This document shows positions 1 to 6,543 of a stretch of DNA of 10,011 bases, piece after piece. This DNA is from Gammaproteobacteria bacterium (lineage in GTDB: Bacteria > Pseudomonadota > Gammaproteobacteria > Steroidobacterales > Steroidobacteraceae), in contig VBNP01000032.1 of assembly GCA_005877965.1 (NCBI GenBank), positions 1 through 10,011 of the forward strand. Reading direction: 5' to 3'. The translations under genes and the position numbers were made by a program. The notes beneath the pieces are model-generated. The model ran no database searches. It was not told the DNA's origin and saw only the letters and a list, made by a program, of their open reading frames with translations. Position 1 is the stretch's first letter; every line of letters starts with the position of its first letter.

Positions 1-69
1 GGGAGGCTGGCGGGCAAGAATAACGCACGCGCCGCGAGAAGCGCAGGTGCCGGTGGCGCCGGTGCGCGT

Positions 70-98
70 TTGACCTCCCGGGGGGCCGCCGGTAACGT
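70..98 (+). promoter_or_regulatory. Candidate sigma-70 promoter for adk
   Basis: TTGACC at 70-75 matches the -35 consensus at five of six positions. Exactly 17 bases later, TAACGT at 93-98 matches the -10 consensus at three of six, keeping the first T, the A and the last T. Transcription would begin near 105 and give a leader of about 38 bases before the adk ATG. The spacing is ideal but the -10 is weak, so this is a suggestion from pattern matching. The rest of 1-142 holds no gene I can support: one + frame stops at 21-23 and another at 71-73, and either could be the tail of an upstream gene. Confidence 0.35.
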
Positions 99-142
99 GG
101 CGCACCCTCCTGCCACGGCAGCGCTGTCGCGACTGAACAAAC

Positions 143-963
143 ATGCGCATCGTTCTGTTGGGCGCGCCCGGCTCCGGCAAGGGCACCCAGGCCCAGCGTC
201 TGGTGGAGCGGGCCGGTATTCCGCAGATCTCGACCGGAGATCTGCTGCGGGCCGCCGTAGCCCGAGGGAGCGAGCTCGGCCGCCAGGCCCGGGAGGCCAT
301 GGAGGGTGGCCGGCTCGTCGATGACGCCCTGGTGCTGGGCATGATCCGCGAGCGCCTGGGTGAAGCCGATACCCGCCGCGGTTTCATTCTCGATGGGTTT
401 CCGCGCAACCTCGCCCAGGCTCACGCGCTCGAGCGGCTGCTCGAAACGTTGCAGCAGCCCCTCGATGCGGTGGTGCAACTCGAGGTCGACTCCCGCGAGC
501 TGGTGCGGCGCATCTCCGGCCGGCGCACCTGCACGGACTGCGGGCGCGTGTTCAATCTGCTCACTTCCCCGCCCCCGGCCACCCGGACGACAACGAAGCG
601 ACGGTGGCCGAGCGGCTGCGCGTGTACGACGGGAAGACCCGGCCGCTGATCGATTTCTACCGCGCGCGCGGCCTGCTGCGCGTGATCGATGCCGAAGGGC
701 ACGTGGACGAGGTGACGCGGCGTCTGGCACGGGCGCTCGGTGCGCCGCTGCGTGCGCCGCGTGGCGCGAAACGGCGCGCCCGCAAAGACGCTGGCGCGCG
801 GCCGACACACCACAAACCAACACGCAAGCGTGCCGCGCGCCAGAGTCCGGGCAAGAGCGCGCGCCGCAAGCGCGCCGTCGCGCGTAAGGTGCGCGCGGTG
901 GGGCGCGGGAAATCGCGGCGCGCGACGCCGGCCGCCGGTCGACTCAAGGGAAAACGCCGCTGA
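143..963 (+). pseudogene. adk: Adenylate kinase, frameshifted in the LID domain, with a basic C-terminal tail
   Basis: Adenylate kinase converts ATP + AMP to 2 ADP in the cytoplasm. The first part (143 to about 577) is canonical: P-loop GAPGSGKGT at residues 7-15, the AMP-site TGDLLR at 31-36, FILDGFPRN at 81-89, the RRISGRR arginines, then CTDCGRVFNLLTSPP, the first half of a zinc-type LID. After this the frame runs into nonsense and stops at 647-649. The family sequence resumes in another frame from about 580 (HPDDNEATVAERLRVYDGKT, then PLIDFYRARGLL) and ends at 963. Restoring the frame needs 3n+1 extra bases, and by comparison with the family roughly 12-20 LID residues, including the second metal-ligand pair, are absent. 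The last 75 or so residues form a Lys/Arg/Ala-rich tail beyond the usual family end. adk is normally essential, so a sequencing or assembly error in this C/G-rich spot is as likely as a real lesion. No clear Shine-Dalgarno site precedes the ATG. Confidence 0.85.
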
Positions 964-1001
964 GCGGCCTCAAGCGCCGGCCGGCCCTTCGGCAGCATCA
1001 G

Positions 1002-2084
1002 CTACAGCGCGGCGAGCAGCCGCTCCCCGACAATCCCGCGGCGCCAGCCGCGCAGCAGCGCGCCGTCGCGGCGCCCGTCGGCCAGCTGCTCGAGGTCGCG
1101 CCGCGTGGCCAACACCTCCGGCACGAGGTTCAGCTCTGCGGCCACCGCCTGGCTGATGGCGCCGAGCTTCTTCACCAGCGCGGCCTTCACCGGATCGGGG
1201 CGCGGCCGGCCCGCAAGCGCGGGCGCGGGGTCCGGAACCTCGGCGGCGCGTACCTGGGCGAGCAGTTCCTCGCCGCGGCGCTTGACCAGCGCCGGCGGCA
1301 TTTCCGCAATCTGCGACAGCGCCTGCAGCGTGCGCGGCACCTGCACGACGATCTCGCGCAGCAGGGTGTCATCGAGAATCCAGCCGCGCGGGCGGTTGTG
1401 TTCCACGGCACAGCGTTCGCGCCACGCGGCCAGCGCGCGTGCCAGCCGCGCGCGCGCCGGGTCCAGGTCGCGCAGGCCCTTGATGCGCAGCCACGCGTTG
1501 TCGGGCTCGATCGTGAGTGCGCCCGGGTCCTCGAGCGCCGCGAGCTCTTCGCTGAGCCAGTCGAGGCGCCCGAGGCGCCGCAGCTGCTCCTGCAGTCGCG
1601 CGGCGAGCGGCAGCAGGTAGCGCACGTCATCGAGCGCGTATTCGATCTGTTCGGAGGACAGCGGGCGGCGCGACCAGTCGGTGCGGGTGTGGGACTTGGC
1701 GAGCTCCTGTCCCAGGAGTCTGCGCACCGCTTCCGCGTAGCCGATCTGGGCGGGCAGGCCGGTGAGAGCGGCGGCGATCTGGGTGTCAAACACCGGCCGT
1801 ACCAGGCCCGCGAGCGGCAGCAGCACCTCGAGGTCCTGGCGCGAGGCATGCATGACCTTGACAACGGCGCAGGAGCCCAACACGTCCGCCAGCGGCGTCA
1901 GATCCGGAAGCGCGAGCGGATCGACGCAGGCGGCGTCGTCGGGCGCCGACAGCTGCAGCAGGCACAGCTGCGCGCGATAGGTGCGTTCGCGCAGGAATTC
2001 GGTGTCCAGGCCAACCCGCGGCTGTGTGACGAGACGCTTGGTGAGCGCGGCGAGGTCGGGCGGTGTGCTGACGATGCGCTGCAA
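1002..2084 (-). CDS. rnd: Ribonuclease D
   Basis: This is a 3'-5' exoribonuclease that trims tRNA and other small RNA precursors in the cytoplasm. The protein has 360 residues, close to the usual length. The DEDD exonuclease residues are visible: D27 and E29 in GLDTEFLRERTY, D84 in HASRQDLEVL, and the Y-x3-D motif Y149/D153 in YALDDVRYL. An HRDC nucleic-acid-binding domain follows at about 205-285, with the stretch ARALAAWRERCAVEHNRPRG. The reading frame has no ATG near the family start. The best start is TTG at 2082-2084, and an in-frame stop at 2124-2126 limits any extension. No strong Shine-Dalgarno site is seen, which with TTG suggests low translation. It converges on adk with a 38-base gap and no obvious hairpin-plus-T terminator, and diverges from the 2155 operon. 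Confidence 0.95.
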   Translation of the reverse strand: MQRIVSTPPDLAALTKRLVTQPRVGLDTEFLRERTYRAQLCLLQLSAPDDAACVDPLALPDLTPLADVLGSCAVVKVMHASRQDLEVLLPLAGLVRPVFDTQIAAALTGLPAQIGYAEAVRRLLGQELAKSHTRTDWSRRPLSSEQIEYALDDVRYLLPLAARLQEQLRRLGRLDWLSEELAALEDPGALTIEPDNAWLRIKGLRDLDPARARLARALAAWRERCAVEHNRPRGWILDDTLLREIVVQVPRTLQALSQIAEMPPALVKRRGEELLAQVRAAEVPDPAPALAGRPRPDPVKAALVKKLGAISQAVAAELNLVPEVLATRRDLEQLADGRRDGALLRGWRRGIVGERLLAAL

Positions 2085-2122
2085 ACGGGAGCTGGCGATG
2101 ATCTGTACAATTGGGTGTGACC

Positions 2123-2151
2123 ATTATGCGAGCACCGCGCCGGTATCGAAA
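2123..2151 (-). promoter_or_regulatory. Candidate rnd promoter in the divergent intergenic region
   Basis: On the minus strand TTTCGA (2151-2146) and CATAAT (2128-2123) are separated by exactly 17 bases. The -10 matches the consensus at five of six positions and the -35 at three of six. Transcription would start around 2115, giving a leader of about 30 bases before the rnd TTG. The 70-base gap between rnd and the membrane-protein gene must also hold the + strand promoter of the mpl operon. TACAAT at 2106-2111 is a -10-like candidate for it, but I see no matching -35. Confidence 0.3.
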
Positions 2152-2154
2152 GTC

Positions 2155-2673
2155 ATGAAAGAGCTCATTCAGCTCTTTGCGCAGATCGCATTGCTGCGCC
2201 GGGGCCCGCAGGACCTGCCGGCCTCGACGCCGCTGCTCGCGCTGACCGTCGTCGGCTATCTGGGCGTGAATCTCGTGGTGAGCAGCGTGCTGCCGCCGGT
2301 CAAGAGCTGGCCCGCGCAAGTGCTGCTCGACACGCTGTTCACGCTGGTGTGGTACGTCGCGCTGCTGAAGCTCCTGGGACGCTCCGAGCGCATCCTGCAG
2401 ACCGCGACCGCGGTATTCGGACTGCAGGGGCTGCTGTCGCCGCTGCTGATCGCTTCCGATTGGCTCATGCTGCGCTTCGGCGAGGATGCGCTGTGGCAGG
2501 TGCCGGTCGCCTGCGCGGGGCTGCTGCTGATCATCTGGCTGGTCGCCGCCAGCAGCCAGATCGTGAAGGCGGCGCTGGAATGGTCGGCCCCTGCGAGCGT
2601 CGTGCTGGTGATCCTGCAGATCCTCACCGGGCGGCTGTTGGTGTTCGCACTGTTTCCCCCCGTCAAGGCCTGA
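2155..2673 (+). CDS. Small five-helix integral membrane protein, function unknown
   Basis: A 172-residue hydrophobic protein that I cannot assign to a named family with confidence. Five membrane segments are visible at about residues 27-47, 55-74, 84-106, 115-133 and 147-168, after a short N-terminal stretch MKELIQLFAQIALLRRGPQD that looks amphipathic and lies at the membrane edge. The loop at 75-83 is charged (GRSERILQT), and PPV motifs occur at 47-49 (after helix 1) and 168-170 (the C-terminus). The fold size and helix count resemble Yip1-like small membrane proteins, but that is only an impression. ATG at 2155 was chosen because it begins the coding pattern; upstream sequence in the same frame reads antisense to rnd. 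It is the first gene of a + strand operon with mpl (11-base gap) and the LON-domain gene, so a role at the inner membrane linked to envelope upkeep is possible but unproven. Confidence 0.8.
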   Translation: MKELIQLFAQIALLRRGPQDLPASTPLLALTVVGYLGVNLVVSSVLPPVKSWPAQVLLDTLFTLVWYVALLKLLGRSERILQTATAVFGLQGLLSPLLIASDWLMLRFGEDALWQVPVACAGLLLIIWLVAASSQIVKAALEWSAPASVVLVILQILTGRLLVFALFPPVKA

Positions 2674-2684
2674 AGCCGGCCCCG

Positions 2685-4094
2685 ATGCACGTTCATATCC
2701 TCGGCATCTGTGGCACGTTCATGGGCGGCGTCGCCGCCCTGGCCCGCGCCGCGGGCTTCAGCGTCAGCGGTTCGGATCGCAATGTCTACCCGCCCATGAG
2801 CACGCAGCTCGAGGGGCTCGGCATCGCGGTGACCGAAGGCTTCGAGGCGGCGCAGCTCACGCCGGCCGCGGACGTGGTGCTGGTCGGCAACGTCATGACG
2901 CGCGGCCAGCCGGTGATCGAAGCGCTGCTCGAAAGCGGCCTGCCGTATGCCTCGGGGCCCGAGTGGCTGGCGCGCGAGGTGCTCAAAGGGCGCTGGGTGC
3001 TCGCGGCCGCCGGCACCCACGGCAAGACCACCACCGCCTCGCTCCTGGCGTGGATCCTCGAGCACGCCGGCCGCAAGCCGGGGTTCCTCATCGGCGGTGT
3101 GCCGGCGAACTTCGGCGTGAGCGCACGCCTCGGTGACGGACCGTGCTTCGTCATCGAGGCGGACGAGTACGACACGGCGTTCTTCGACAAGCGCGCGAAG
3201 TTCGTGCACTACAGTCCGCGCACGCTCATTCTCAACAACCTCGAGTATGACCACGCCGACATCTACCCCGACGTCGGCGCCATCCAGCGCCAGTTCCACC
3301 ACCTGGTGCGCATCGTGCCCGGGAGCGGGCGCATCGTGTGGAACGCCGCCGACGCGCTGCTGCGCGACACGCTGCAGATGGGGTGCTGGACGCCGCTCGA
3401 GGGCTTTGCGCGCGAACCGCGCACCGGTGCGCTGTGGAGCGCGCGTGCGGTGCAAGACGCGCCGGACTTCTCGCGCTTCGAGATCCTGGAGGGCGGGGAG
3501 CCGCGCGGCACCGTGCAGTGGTCGCTGATCGGCGCGCACAACGTGGAGAACGCGCTCGCGGCGATCGTCGCCGCGCGCCATGTGGGTGTGGAGGTGAGGC
3601 AGGCGCTCGATGCGCTGCACGCATTCCAGGGCATCGCGCGTCGCCTGCAGCTGCACGGGGAGGTCAACACGATCCGCGTCTACGATGATTTTGCGCACCA
3701 CCCCACGGCGATCACGACCACCATCGATGGCCTGCGCCGCCGCGTCGGCGCCGCCCGGATCATCGCGGTGCTCGAGCCACGCTCGCACACCATGCGCATA
3801 GGCGTGCACCGGCTCACGCTCGCGCCGGCGCTCGCCGGCGCGGACCAGGTGTGGCTGTACACGGCACCGGATCTGGGCTGGGACACCGGCGAGGTGCTCG
3901 CCGCGCTCGGCGCGCGCGCCCACGCCAGCGCCGACATCGACACGCTGGCGCGCGAACTCGCCCGCGCGGCGCGGCCCGGAGACCACGTACTCATCATGAG
4001 TAACGGCGGCTTCGGCGGTCTGCACGGCAAGCTGCTCGCGGAACTCGAACGCGCGGCGGCCGCCGGCGCCGCCCGGCCGGAGCGCAGGCGTTAG
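2685..4094 (+). CDS. mpl: UDP-N-acetylmuramate:L-alanyl-gamma-D-glutamyl-meso-diaminopimelate ligase
   Basis: Mpl is the murein-recycling ligase. It joins the tripeptide L-Ala-D-Glu-meso-DAP, recovered from turned-over peptidoglycan, directly to UDP-MurNAc using ATP, bypassing MurC, MurD and MurE. The protein has 469 residues, normal for the family. It shows the N-terminal Rossmann glycine motif GICGTFMGG (7-15), the ATP P-loop GTHGKTTT (110-117), the Mur-ligase core IEADEYDTAFFDKR (157-170) and NNLEYDHADIY (184-194), then HNVENALAA (284-292), the C-terminal-domain signature DFAHHPTAI (335-343), and MSNGGFGGLHGKLL (438-451). The EADEYDTAFFD stretch and the early ICGTFMGG separate Mpl from MurC. 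It starts 11 bases after the membrane-protein gene and ends 5 bases before the LON-domain gene, so the three are probably co-transcribed. Confidence 0.97.
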   Translation: MHVHILGICGTFMGGVAALARAAGFSVSGSDRNVYPPMSTQLEGLGIAVTEGFEAAQLTPAADVVLVGNVMTRGQPVIEALLESGLPYASGPEWLAREVLKGRWVLAAAGTHGKTTTASLLAWILEHAGRKPGFLIGGVPANFGVSARLGDGPCFVIEADEYDTAFFDKRAKFVHYSPRTLILNNLEYDHADIYPDVGAIQRQFHHLVRIVPGSGRIVWNAADALLRDTLQMGCWTPLEGFAREPRTGALWSARAVQDAPDFSRFEILEGGEPRGTVQWSLIGAHNVENALAAIVAARHVGVEVRQALDALHAFQGIARRLQLHGEVNTIRVYDDFAHHPTAITTTIDGLRRRVGAARIIAVLEPRSHTMRIGVHRLTLAPALAGADQVWLYTAPDLGWDTGEVLAALGARAHASADIDTLARELARAARPGDHVLIMSNGGFGGLHGKLLAELERAAAAGAARPERRR

Positions 4095-4099
4095 CCCGC

Positions 4100-4696
4100 A
4101 TGGACCCGGCCGGCCTGCCGCTGTTCCCCCTCGATACCGTGTTGTTTCCGGGCGGGCCGCTGCCGCTGCGCATCTTCGAGCCGCGCTACCTGGACATGGT
4201 GCGCCGCTGTCTGAAGGAACACAGTGACTTCGGTGTGGTGCTCATCGTGGCGGGCGCGGAAGCGGGTGCGGTTTCAGCCGTGGCCGACACCGGCACCAGT
4301 GCGCGGCTGGTGGATTTCGACACGCTGCCGGACGGCCTGCTCGGAATCACCTGCGTGGGCGGGCGGCGCTTCCGGGTGCGCCGGCGCTGGCAACAGAGCG
4401 ACGGACTGAATCTGGCCGAGGTCGATTATCTGCCCGAGGACCCGCCCAGCGCGCTGCCTGCAGCGCTGGCCCACCTCGGCGAGCTGCTGCGCGAGGTGCT
4501 GCCGAAGCTCGGCGGCGCGTACGCGCACGTCGACAGCCATTACGAGGACGCGGGCTGGGTCGGCAACCGCTGGGCGGAGATCCTGCCGCTCACCCCCCAG
4601 GAGAAACTCGAGCTGCTGCAGCTCGACGATCCACTGGCGCGCCTGGCACAGGTGGCGGCCTGGTCAGAGCGGCAGCCCCCGGCTGCGGGCGTATAG
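4100..4696 (+). CDS. LON substrate-binding (N-terminal) domain protein
   Basis: A 198-residue stand-alone protein made only of the N-terminal substrate-binding domain of Lon protease (COG2802-type), without the AAA+ or Ser-Lys protease domains. The family signature is at the N-terminus: LPLFPLDTVLFPGGPLPLRI followed by FEPRYLDMV (residues 6-34), then FGVVLI (44-49), GITCVGGRRFRVRR (84-97) and a helical C-terminal half. Such proteins are common in Gram-negative bacteria, but their cellular job is not established; substrate or peptide binding is inferred from the Lon homology. The ATG at 4100 lies 5 bases after the mpl stop, so it is the last gene of the operon. Its final 33 bases overlap the 3' end of the opposite-strand glycosyltransferase gene, leaving no room for a terminator between them. 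Confidence 0.92.
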   Translation: MDPAGLPLFPLDTVLFPGGPLPLRIFEPRYLDMVRRCLKEHSDFGVVLIVAGAEAGAVSAVADTGTSARLVDFDTLPDGLLGITCVGGRRFRVRRRWQQSDGLNLAEVDYLPEDPPSALPAALAHLGELLREVLPKLGGAYAHVDSHYEDAGWVGNRWAEILPLTPQEKLELLQLDDPLARLAQVAAWSERQPPAAGV

Positions 4697-5458
4697 CCCC
4701 AGGTACTTGCGGCGCACGTAATTCGCCTCGATCAGGGCGAACAGCAGTCCGCGCCAGCCGTCGAGAAAGCCCAGGCGCAACAGGTAGCCGCGCACGAAAC
4801 GCCACTGCGGATTCAGCACCACCGGGGTCAGCCCGCAGCGCTGGCCGCGCTCGTACATCGCCTGCGCCATCAGCTCGGCGTAGCGCTGCATGCGGTTCTG
4901 ATGATCGGCGAGGCTGCGGTAGGAGTAGTGCTCGAGACGGCCGTGCAGCCTCCCGGTGCGCCCCTGCACGCGCGTATTCTCGTGAATCTCGTGACCGCTC
5001 CAGCCGCCGCGCCGCCGGTCGAACAGGCGCACCAGGCGGTCCGGGTAGGCGTTGCCGTGGCGCAGGAAGCGGCCGAAGTAGTCGGTGATGCGCGGCACGG
5101 AGAAGCCGGCGGCTGCCGCGAAGCCCTGCGCCCTGAGTGCGAGAATCTCCGCGCGCAGCACCGCGCTCACGCGCTCGTCGGCGTCCAGGCACAACACCCA
5201 GTCGTGGCGTGCCGCATCGACGGCGAACTGCTTCTGCGAGCGGAAACCCGGCCAGTCGCGCTCGATGATCCGCGCCCCCAGGGCGGCCGCGAGTTCGCGC
5301 GTGCCGTCGGTGGAATGCGCGTCGACCACGACGATTTCGTCGCAGAAGCTGACGGAACGCAGGCAGGCTTCGATGCGGTCGGCTTCGTTGAAGGTGATAA
5401 TGCACGCCGATAAGCCGCCGTCACTCGCCACGCGCACCCCGCCGTCGCCTCGCGCCAA
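4664..5458 (-). CDS. Family 2 glycosyltransferase, WaaE/LgtF-like (LPS/LOS core)
   Basis: A GT-A-fold inverting glycosyltransferase of 264 residues or slightly fewer. Visible are the start of the fold SACIITFNEADRIEACL (17-33), the nucleotide-binding aspartate in VVDAHSTDGT (D46), the metal-binding DAD in CLDADERVS (90-98), a HEIHE segment at 156-160 near the acceptor site, and GRLEHYSYRS (173-182). The C-terminal part (NPQWRFVRGYLLRLGFLDGW, then the ANYVRRKYLGLY region) contains the amphipathic helices typical of the WaaE/KdtX/LgtF group, which add glucose to the first heptose of the LPS inner core. The exact sugar and acceptor cannot be read from the sequence. The longest start is TTG at 5456-5458; GTG codons at residues 8 and 10 (5437, 5431) are alternatives, and the first has a GAGG about 10 bases upstream. 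It is divergent from the GT4 gene by 20 bases. Confidence 0.92.
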   Translation of the reverse strand: MARGDGGVRVASDGGLSACIITFNEADRIEACLRSVSFCDEIVVVDAHSTDGTRELAAALGARIIERDWPGFRSQKQFAVDAARHDWVLCLDADERVSAVLRAEILALRAQGFAAAAGFSVPRITDYFGRFLRHGNAYPDRLVRLFDRRRGGWSGHEIHENTRVQGRTGRLHGRLEHYSYRSLADHQNRMQRYAELMAQAMYERGQRCGLTPVVLNPQWRFVRGYLLRLGFLDGWRGLLFALIEANYVRRKYLGLYARSRGLPL

Positions 5459-5478
5459 GTCCGTAGAATACTCTCAAA

Positions 5479-6543
5479 ATGAGCCCGGTCCTGTTCTACG
5501 ACCCGGTGTGTCGGCAGCCTTACGACACGCGCACCCTGCGCACTCAGGCCCTGGGCGGCACCGAGGCGACCCTGACACGCGTGGCCGATGCGCTGGATGC
5601 GTTCGTGGTCCAGCACAACCGCGCCGAAGACTGGGGCCGCTATCGCCGGCCGCAGCGCATTTCCGGCATCACCCGCGTGATCGTGAACCGCGACTCGCGC
5701 GCCCTGGCGCTGGTGCGCGAGCGCTACCCCGGCGCCCGTGCGTACCTGTGGCTGCACGACCAGCTCAATCCGGGCTCGCGGCGCGCGCGCTGGCTCGCCG
5801 GCACCGCCGCGCTGCTGCGCGAGATGGCGGTGACGGCCGTGTGCGTCTCGGACTCGCAGCGCCGCGGCGTCGAGGCCACGCTGCGCCGCATCGGCGTCGG
5901 CGCGCAGGTGCGCGCGCTGACGATCTACAACCCGGTGGACGACGCGCTGAAGCCGGACGGCACGCCGGTGGATGAGCGCAAGCTGATATTCTTTTCCTCC
6001 CCCAACAAGGGACTGAACTTCACCCTCGATGCCTTCAGCGCGCTCAAGGCGCGCATGCCGGACCTGCGGCTGGTGGTGGGCAATCCCGGCTACCGGGCCG
6101 GCGGCGATGCGCGCCGCGCGGGGGTCGAGTTCCTCGGCGCGCAGCCGCAGGCACGCATCCACGCCGAGGCGCGCAGCGCGCTGTGCACCTTCTCTCCCAA
6201 CTTCGTGATTCCGGAGACCTTCGGCCTGGTGTTCGCCGAATCCCGCGCGCTCGGCACGCCGGTGCTCACTCACGACTGCGGCGCGGCCCTGGAGGTCATC
6301 GGCGACCCGCGGCAGGTGCTGCCGCTGACTGCGGCGTACCGCCTCTACGAGGCCGCGGTGGGCGGCCTGCCGTCAACCTGGCGGCGGCTGCCGGCGCGGC
6401 TGGCGGCGAGCGCGGGGCTGTTCGATGCCTATCTCGAGCGCATCCGCGCCTGGCGCGGCGGCGAGCGGCCGCGCACCGGCCCCGATCCACGCTTCCGCCT
6501 GAGCACCGTTACGGAGCAGTGGCGCGCGCTGCTGTCGTTGTGA
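5479..6543 (+). CDS. Family 4 (group 1) glycosyltransferase
   Basis: A 354-residue GT-B-fold retaining glycosyltransferase, of the size of bacterial GT4 enzymes. The N-terminal domain has the glycine-rich acceptor loop ALGGTEATLTRVADAL (24-39), LWLHDQLNP (90-98) and VCVSDSQRR (121-129). The interdomain strand and donor-domain start are IYNPVD (149-154) and FFSSPNKGLN (171-180), with the phosphate-binding lysine K177. The donor-site E-x7-E motif is clear: E246 and E254 in PETFGLVFAESRALGTPVL. A nucleotide-sugar donor and a role in surface glycan assembly follow from the family and the flanking GT2 and GT9 genes; the sugar is unknown. The ATG is only 20 bases from the start of the GT2 gene, so the two share a very small divergent promoter space. 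TAGAAT at 5464-5469 is a -10-like match without a good -35. The 3' end overlaps the GT9 gene by 35 bases. Confidence 0.92.
   Translation: MSPVLFYDPVCRQPYDTRTLRTQALGGTEATLTRVADALDAFVVQHNRAEDWGRYRRPQRISGITRVIVNRDSRALALVRERYPGARAYLWLHDQLNPGSRRARWLAGTAALLREMAVTAVCVSDSQRRGVEATLRRIGVGAQVRALTIYNPVDDALKPDGTPVDERKLIFFSSPNKGLNFTLDAFSALKARMPDLRLVVGNPGYRAGGDARRAGVEFLGAQPQARIHAEARSALCTFSPNFVIPETFGLVFAESRALGTPVLTHDCGAALEVIGDPRQVLPLTAAYRLYEAAVGGLPSTWRRLPARLAASAGLFDAYLERIRAWRGGERPRTGPDPRFRLSTVTEQWRALLSL

Noticed and set aside
1..73. 3' end of an upstream + strand gene
   Set aside because: Two frames could end here, at TAA 21-23 or TGA 71-73, but the visible tails are too short and low in information to choose or to name a product.
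70..324. Separate small + strand gene overlapping the start of adk
   Set aside because: It would start at the TTG that forms the candidate -35 element and overlaps canonical Adk sequence in another frame; its composition is Arg/Pro/Gly shadow.
2256..4025. Long minus-strand open frame opposite mpl
   Set aside because: It lies antisense to a clear full-length mpl with all family motifs. Long antisense frames are expected in DNA this GC-rich, and the translation shows His/Arg/Ala-rich shadow composition and no family motif.
5167..6273. Minus-strand open frame covering the GT4 gene and the GT2 start
   Set aside because: Its N-terminal part is antisense to GT4. Its C-terminal end overlaps GT2 in a wrong frame and gives Ser/Arg-rich shadow sequence. 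It has no recognisable domain.
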